This document shows, piece after piece, positions 63,401 to 64,000 of a DNA stretch of 64,000 nucleotides. The notes under the pieces are model-generated. The model was not told the origin of the DNA, did not search any database, and was given only the letters and a program-made list of their open reading frames with translations. Source of the stretch: Tethya wilhelma (lineage: Eukaryota > Porifera > Demospongiae > Tethyida > Tethyidae); assembly GCA_964030475.1 (NCBI GenBank), contig CAXIPT010000005.1, forward strand, positions 2,165,164 through 2,229,163, in the 5' to 3' direction. The first letter of the stretch is position 1. Each line of letters starts with the position of its first letter. The position numbers and the translations under genes were made by a program.

Positions 63401-64000
63401 TCTTCTGTCCTCAGCCCGGCTATCTCGCTCAAGCCTACGTTCTCTCTGAGAGGCTGTCTCTCCTGATCTTCTTTCCCTCCCTGTGTGGTAATGTTATATC
63501 CAATTAGGAGGAATTTACGTACAACTTGACTATCTACTCAAGTCATGAATTCAAATATCAAGCAAAACTGACCTATCTCTCTCGTCGTCTCGCTCGCCTG
63601 GCTTCTCTTTCCTCAAGCGTTTCTCGCTCCATATACTCCCTGTAGAGTTCTCTTCGACGTTGGAGCCTTCTTTCATGACGACTATCCGCTTCGAACATAA
63701 ACGTTGCACGTGGCATAAAATATTCATGGCGTGGCACATGGCATATACCGTATAGTTCAATAGGTAATGCACATGCGAATAATTAGAAGAACGAACGACG
63801 ACAAACAACAAAATTGCCGTTCAACACACTAGGGTGGGCTCGCTTCGGCTCGCCCAATTATAGCACTGCCCATTCCTTAGTGCAAATACTTTTTTATTGC
63901 TGTTGTTAAAAGACTGCCAAAAAGCAATAGTTTTGTTTAATTTGTGTCGATTCATGTGTAGGCATTGATGAATGCCAGGAAAAAAACTGTTCCTATTCTT
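36233..64000 (+). CDS. Gene B: large Ig/EGF receptor gene, probably a receptor tyrosine kinase, 3' end outside window
   Basis: Eighteen exons: 36233-36620, 43449-43688, 45804-46292, 49605-49724, 50164-50289, 50695-50817, 55098-55217, 55505-55633, 55720-55839, 55951-56076, 56149-56277, 56623-56658, 56802-57158, 57429-57560, 59489-59626, 59686-59823, 59890-60010 and 63962 onward. All introns are phase 1 with GT/AG borders. Order: signal peptide, Ig (two exons), Ig, eight EGF-like exons, a 12-residue linker, Ig, then EGF exons. The last five EGF exons parallel gene C, which goes on to a membrane span and kinase. No membrane span appears before the window end. Start 36233 is the first ATG after a TATA box, and the exon contains a strong signal peptide. 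Introns are swollen by transposable elements. Confidence 0.87.
36996..37476. mobile_element. MITE, CAGAGGAGGT family, copy 2
   Basis: Starts CCAGAGGAGGTCCGACATCC and ends with the complement of CCAGAGGAGGTACGCC. Shares GTGAGCTA, GACAAGGAAACGA and CAATTAGCCTGCAATGGCC with 1083-1804, but lacks the insert found there. Confidence 0.75.
37685..37895. mobile_element. TA-flanked foldback MITE, CCGTATAGCTCC family, copy 1
   Basis: Inverted ends CCGTATAGCTCCAAATTTTC and its complement, TA on both sides, 211 bp. A near-identical copy is at 47060-47253. Confidence 0.85.
38650..38966. mobile_element. Truncated CAGTGGCGTA-family MITE
   Basis: From about 38680 it matches the interior of 13217-13581 (GTGCACTTACTTTA, CTGCTTAGCAGTCATCTTTG) and ends CCTGGCTATGCCACT. 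The left terminal repeat is missing. Confidence 0.7.
39013..39100 (+). repeat. 3' piece of a tRNA-derived SINE
   Basis: AGTTGAGTGTGCTGA, GAGGCTTGTACACCA and CGGTGCTTTCATTATTTTG match the tail of the SINE at 44870-45035 in opposite orientation. Confidence 0.6.
39205..41826 (-). mobile_element. Degenerate pogo-like transposon with PHD-type C-terminus
   Basis: Minus-strand coding remnants in order: [12 protein letters not shown] (41180s); [20 protein letters not shown] and [11 protein letters not shown] (helix-turn-helix, 41132-40851); catalytic part [18 protein letters not shown] and [20 protein letters not shown] (40552-39899); C-terminal [16 protein letters not shown] and WMGCDSC (39731-39480). 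The first-Asp segment is deleted and the final Asp of the usual QPLDV reads Asn (QPLNV), so it is inactive. The possible ends (AGGGTAAAT near 39210 and AGGGTAATTTCGG inverted near 41826) share GGGGG and AATTTTGAC; the boundaries are tentative. Confidence 0.8.
41827..43448. other. Gene B intron 1, 3' part
   Basis: AT-rich. 42560-42930 has Kolobok/MITE-like ACACGAAAACACCC and AAACGCA repeats related to 38440-38650 and 8130-8760. 43020-43200 is purine-rich. No exon found. Confidence 0.45.
43449..43688 (+). CDS. Gene B exon 2: second half of Ig domain 1
   Basis: Acceptor AATATAG, donor GTAATA. Encodes [30 protein letters not shown] (F strand) and [14 protein letters not shown] (G strand). Paralogue of gene A exon 2. 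Confidence 0.85.
43889..44782. mobile_element. Non-autonomous pogo/Tigger-type element, 894 bp
   Basis: Ends CAGTGGAACCTCC and GGAGGTTCCACTG flanked by TA. Inside, TGTCCGTTAT and its relatives repeat near the right end, as in long-ended Tigger derivatives. Confidence 0.88.
44870..45035 (-). repeat. tRNA-derived SINE, family 1
   Basis: On the minus strand a tRNA-like head has D-arm GTTC...GAGC, anticodon arm TTCAG-TAACTAG-CTGAA and T-arm with box B GGTTCAAATCC (44965-44975). The acceptor stem does not pair, so it is not a functional tRNA. A tail containing GAGGCTTGTGCACC and GGTGCTTTCATT recurs at 39013-39100. Confidence 0.7.
45150..45245. repeat. CCAGGCTCC palindrome (MITE-family remnant)
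   Basis: TCTCCAGGCTCCCCCTGG, short spacer, then ATGGAGCCTGG and GGTTAGCCTCAT. Matches the ends of the 3503/33428 family; no target duplication was identified. Confidence 0.5.
45804..46292 (+). CDS. Gene B exon 3: Ig domain 2
   Basis: Encodes [12 protein letters not shown] (B-strand Cys), [14 protein letters not shown] (C-strand Trp) and [19 protein letters not shown] (F-strand Trp-x-Cys). The C-D region is unusually long. Acceptor TAG at 45803 or 45806; donor GTATGT. Confidence 0.83.
46842..46879. mobile_element. 38-bp minimal element, CAGTGGCGTA family
   Basis: CAGTGGCGTATCCAGG directly followed by an inverted TATGCCACTG, flanked by ACTGT on both sides (46837-46841 and 46880-46884). Confidence 0.75.
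47060..47253. mobile_element. TA-flanked foldback MITE, CCGTATAGCTCC family, copy 2
   Basis: Same ends and interior as 37685-37895 with a small internal deletion, and TA on both sides. Confidence 0.85.
47360..48108 (-). repeat. tRNA-derived SINE, family 2, interrupted
   Basis: On the minus strand the head starts near 48108 with GGCCTGGTGGCTTGTTC (box A-like), then the box B GGTTCGAGTCC near 47572-47582. The body has GAGGGCCTGCAAATAGCC and ends near GGTTTACCACAATTGTGG. Interrupted at 47596-48058. Other copies are at 54533-54880. Confidence 0.8.
47596..48058. mobile_element. MITE inserted in a SINE, 10-bp target duplication
   Basis: Ends AGGCCTTGTGAAATTATG and CATAATTTCACAAGGCCT, 463 bp, flanked by ACCCATGGGT (47586-47595 and 48059-48068). 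The interior has repeated TACCTATTATTCT. Removing it restores a continuous SINE. Confidence 0.88.
48290..48670. repeat. Dispersed repeat G, copy 1
   Basis: AAGGAATGTAGTGCCCATG through TACTTTGTGCTGTCAAAGTT to GGCCCATTCCTACTATA. Matches 60868-61215. Holds a (GTAC)n tract at 48402-48440. Confidence 0.8.
48671..49604. other. Gene B intron with an empty-site repeat
   Basis: 49270-49430 matches the flanks of the MITE at 33428-34003 (CTTATGTCCATAATTTTC, AC repeat, AACTACTATAACCC, GGGTTAATAA) but without the element. No exon found. Confidence 0.6.
49605..49724 (+). CDS. Gene B exon 4: EGF-like
   Basis: Encodes [20 protein letters not shown] and [17 protein letters not shown]. The acceptor is at ACAG (start 49605) or TTTCAG (start 49611), both in frame. 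Relative of gene E EGF exon 1. Confidence 0.8.
50164..50289 (+). CDS. Gene B exon 5: EGF-like
   Basis: [40 protein letters not shown]. Near-copy of the gene E exon at 10632-10501. Acceptor TTCCTTCAG, donor GTATGT. Confidence 0.88.
   Translation, partial: TKMNVSLENTTVILMVCVAILLEALIVLVLEVTMQVMEPFA
50695..50817 (+). CDS. Gene B exon 6: Cys-rich
   Basis: [20 protein letters not shown] and [15 protein letters not shown]. Near-copy of the gene E exon at 10107-9985. Donor GTAAGC. Confidence 0.83.
51403..51786. mobile_element. TTAA-flanked MITE
   Basis: Inverted ends AGGCGCAGTCGCACGGAAGT and ACTTCCGTGCGACTGTGCCT, flanked by TTAA, 384 bp. TTAA duplications occur in piggyBac and Kolobok elements; the ends do not decide between them. 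Confidence 0.88.
52105..52810. repeat. Dispersed repeat with CTCGCTTCGCTCG hairpin, copy 1
   Basis: GGGGCTCGCTTCGCTCGCCC, then TTGCAGTTGAAGCAACACAC, GGCCAGCTCAG and GTGACCCTCCGT, ending GGACAAAACTTTGCTTATAA. Second copy at 61228-61965. In the second copy AAGGAGTGGG and CCCACTCCTT make a perfect 10-bp stem. Confidence 0.8.
52835..53400. repeat. Dispersed repeat H, copy 2
   Basis: Direct copy of 12166-12740, starting TATAGTAGGAATGGGCCGAC. A TAGCCTTTTGATGTAGGTAAAGG unit is duplicated near 53245-53310. Confidence 0.85.
53478..53850. mobile_element. Long-arm palindromic MITE, AGGAATGGGCAGTGCGG family
   Basis: Arms of about 120 bp: AAAATGAGAAGTGTAGGAAT, GGGCAGTGCGGTAAAAAGC and TTTCGGCACATGACTAC, mirrored at 53750-53850. 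Relatives at 7857-7950, 47265-47345, 54960-55050, 60222-60615 and 62318-62590. No clear target duplication. Confidence 0.85.
53860..54530. other. Gene B intron, no exon seen
   Basis: Unique-looking AT-rich DNA between repeats. No exon or hairpin supported. Confidence 0.4.
54533..54880. repeat. Two SINE family 2 pieces, head-to-head
   Basis: 54533-54680 is the 3' part of the SINE in minus orientation (CCACAATTGTGGCTA, CAAATAGCCTAGGGCTAA-like). 54683-54880 is the plus-strand head: box A-like TGGCCTGGTGG (54687-54697), box B GGTTCGAGTCC (54739-54749), then the body. Confidence 0.75.
55098..55217 (+). CDS. Gene B exon 7: calcium-binding EGF
   Basis: [38 protein letters not shown]. Paralogue of gene A exon 7. 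Confidence 0.9.
55505..55633 (+). CDS. Gene B exon 8: calcium-binding EGF
   Basis: [37 protein letters not shown]. Acceptor TTCTACAG, donor GTACAT. Confidence 0.9.
55720..55839 (+). CDS. Gene B exon 9: EGF-like, divergent
   Basis: [33 protein letters not shown]. Four cysteines: the first disulfide loop is shortened. Confidence 0.78.
55951..56076 (+). CDS. Gene B exon 10: calcium-binding EGF
   Basis: [38 protein letters not shown]. Canonical cbEGF, phase 1 to 1. Confidence 0.92.
   Translation, partial: TLMSVQLQCLLIVMRMPYVSTPMAASAVSVMMVSMAMEESV
56149..56277 (+). CDS. Gene B exon 11: calcium-binding EGF
   Basis: [38 protein letters not shown]. Ends TGCACAG|GTGCAG, phase 1. Confidence 0.92.
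56623..56658 (+). CDS. Gene B exon 12: 36-bp microexon
   Basis: Acceptor TTTCTTTTGTAG, donor GTTGGT. Encodes [13 protein letters not shown] with its neighbours' bases. It keeps phase 1 on both sides and is a linker before Ig 3. Confidence 0.6.
56802..57158 (+). CDS. Gene B exon 13: Ig domain 3
   Basis: [20 protein letters not shown] (B-strand Cys, C-strand Trp), [16 protein letters not shown] (F strand). Acceptor TTTTTTCACAG, donor GTAAGC. At least five N-x-S/T sites. Confidence 0.83.
57269..57412. repeat. (AC)n microsatellite with six-N gap
   Basis: AC repeats with NNNNNN at 57347-57352, between exons 13 and 14; the true length is unknown. Confidence 0.97.
57429..57560 (+). CDS. Gene B exon 14: EGF-like
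   Basis: [39 protein letters not shown]. Matches the first gene C EGF exon ([12 protein letters not shown]). Confidence 0.87.
57610..57880. mobile_element. Long-arm palindromic MITE, AGGAATGGCCAAATCG subtype
   Basis: Arms GAGACATAGGAATGGCCAAA, ATCGTAAAAAG and CAAACAAGATGGAATGG, mirrored at 57800-57865. Related to the AGGAATGGGC family. Confidence 0.78.
57950..59488. other. Gene B intron, no exon found
   Basis: Open frames at 57972-58230 have no recognisable motif. 59330-59390 is purine-rich (GAAGAAGAAGATGAAG). Nothing else supported. Confidence 0.45.
59489..59626 (+). CDS. Gene B exon 15: EGF
   Basis: [37 protein letters not shown]. Donor GTAAGC. Corresponds to the gene C exon 27537-27403. 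Confidence 0.9.
59686..59823 (+). CDS. Gene B exon 16: EGF
   Basis: [37 protein letters not shown]. Corresponds to gene C 26683-26543 ([10 protein letters not shown]). Confidence 0.9.
59890..60010 (+). CDS. Gene B exon 17: EGF
   Basis: [37 protein letters not shown]. Corresponds to gene C 26342-26223 ([18 protein letters not shown]). Confidence 0.92.
60222..60615. mobile_element. Long-arm palindromic MITE, AGGAATGGGCAGTGCGG family
   Basis: CAAGTAGTAAAAATTTC, GTGTAGGAATGGGCAGTGC and TTTCGGCACATGACTAC are mirrored at 60510-60615. About 390 bp, in the intron between exons 17 and 18. Confidence 0.87.
60868..61215. repeat. Dispersed repeat G, copy 2
   Basis: Matches 48290-48670, including a (GTAC)n tract at 60974-60995 and the GGCCCATTCCTACTATA end. 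Confidence 0.82.
61228..61965. repeat. Dispersed repeat with CTCGCTTCGCTCG hairpin, copy 2
   Basis: Copy of 52105-52810. Starts with the hairpin AAGGAGTGGG...CCCACTCCTT and ends with (GGAC)n and AAAACTTTGCTTATAATATG. Confidence 0.83.
62318..62590. mobile_element. Degenerate AGGAATGGGC-family palindromic MITE
   Basis: GTAGTGTAGGAATGGGCAGT on the left and GAAGTAGTCATGC...CCTTGTTTCATAAT on the right; the arms have decayed. Confidence 0.6.
62767..63717 (-). pseudogene. Broken N-terminal part of a Helitron-type Rep/helicase protein
   Basis: The minus-strand ATG at 63717 begins [20 protein letters not shown], arginine/glutamate-rich. Then come three tandem units of [19 protein letters not shown], [53 protein letters not shown] and [20 protein letters not shown] with [19 protein letters not shown]. 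This order is the region before the Rep domain in animal Helitron helicases. It is broken by an in-frame TAG near 63573, a frameshift near 63150 and a TGA in DLTH*QVEEML near 62940. The Rep and helicase domains are missing. The stretch is flanked by inverted CTCGCTTCGGCTCGCC motifs near 62606 and 63840. Confidence 0.75.
63962..64000 (+). CDS. Gene B exon 18 (partial): EGF
   Basis: Acceptor TGTGTAG, then [13 protein letters not shown] to the window edge. Corresponds to gene C 26102-25986 ([14 protein letters not shown]), the last EGF before the membrane span. Confidence 0.8.

Noticed and set aside
63187..63507. Plus-strand frame with three [16 protein letters not shown] repeats
   Set aside because: It is the complement of the minus-strand Arg/Glu-rich repeat of the Helitron fragment.

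Overview
This is a eukaryotic, animal-type window: introns with GT/AG borders, AT-rich intergenic DNA, many dispersed repeats, and extracellular modules (Ig, EGF, SRCR) together with a receptor tyrosine kinase. Large local families of EGF/Ig receptor tyrosine kinases and SRCR proteins of this kind are known from demosponges such as Amphimedon. I infer a sponge; the species cannot be fixed from sequence alone. Isolated N positions (4679, 6214, 7662, 9392, 14710, 16122, 28621, 57347-57352) probably mark ambiguous bases or contig joins, several of them inside simple repeats.

Layout. (1) 484-8103, plus strand: gene A, the 5' part of a secreted or receptor gene (signal peptide, split Ig domain, an unrecognised cysteine-containing module, one EGF). 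(2) 9985-12027, minus: gene E (signal peptide, two SRCR domains, three EGF-like exons). (3) 12.1-19.8 kb: repeats, a truncated pogo/Tigger transposase, and two LINE fragments. (4) 21387-28138, minus: gene C, a receptor tyrosine kinase with five EGF exons, one transmembrane helix and a complete kinase domain. (5) 29.5-35.8 kb, plus: two partial copies of the 3' end of gene C in inverted orientation, one clearly broken. (6) 36233 to beyond 64000, plus: gene B, a large Ig/EGF gene with 18 exons in the window.

The genes are pieces of one local family. Gene B exons 1-2 match gene A exons 1-2. B exons 5-6 match gene E exons at 10501-10632 and 9985-10107. B exon 7 matches the gene A EGF exon at 7981. 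B exons 14-18 match the five gene C EGF exons in the same order. In gene C these are followed at once by the membrane span and kinase, so gene B very likely encodes a receptor tyrosine kinase whose kinase lies just past the right edge. Nearly all ectodomain introns are phase 1, which makes the exons interchangeable cassettes.

The introns and spacers hold many small non-autonomous elements. For many of them target-site duplications can be read directly, and for four an empty site is present in this same window. Two tRNA-derived SINE families, two degenerate pogo elements, LINE pieces and a broken Helitron fragment at 62.8-63.7 kb complete the picture.
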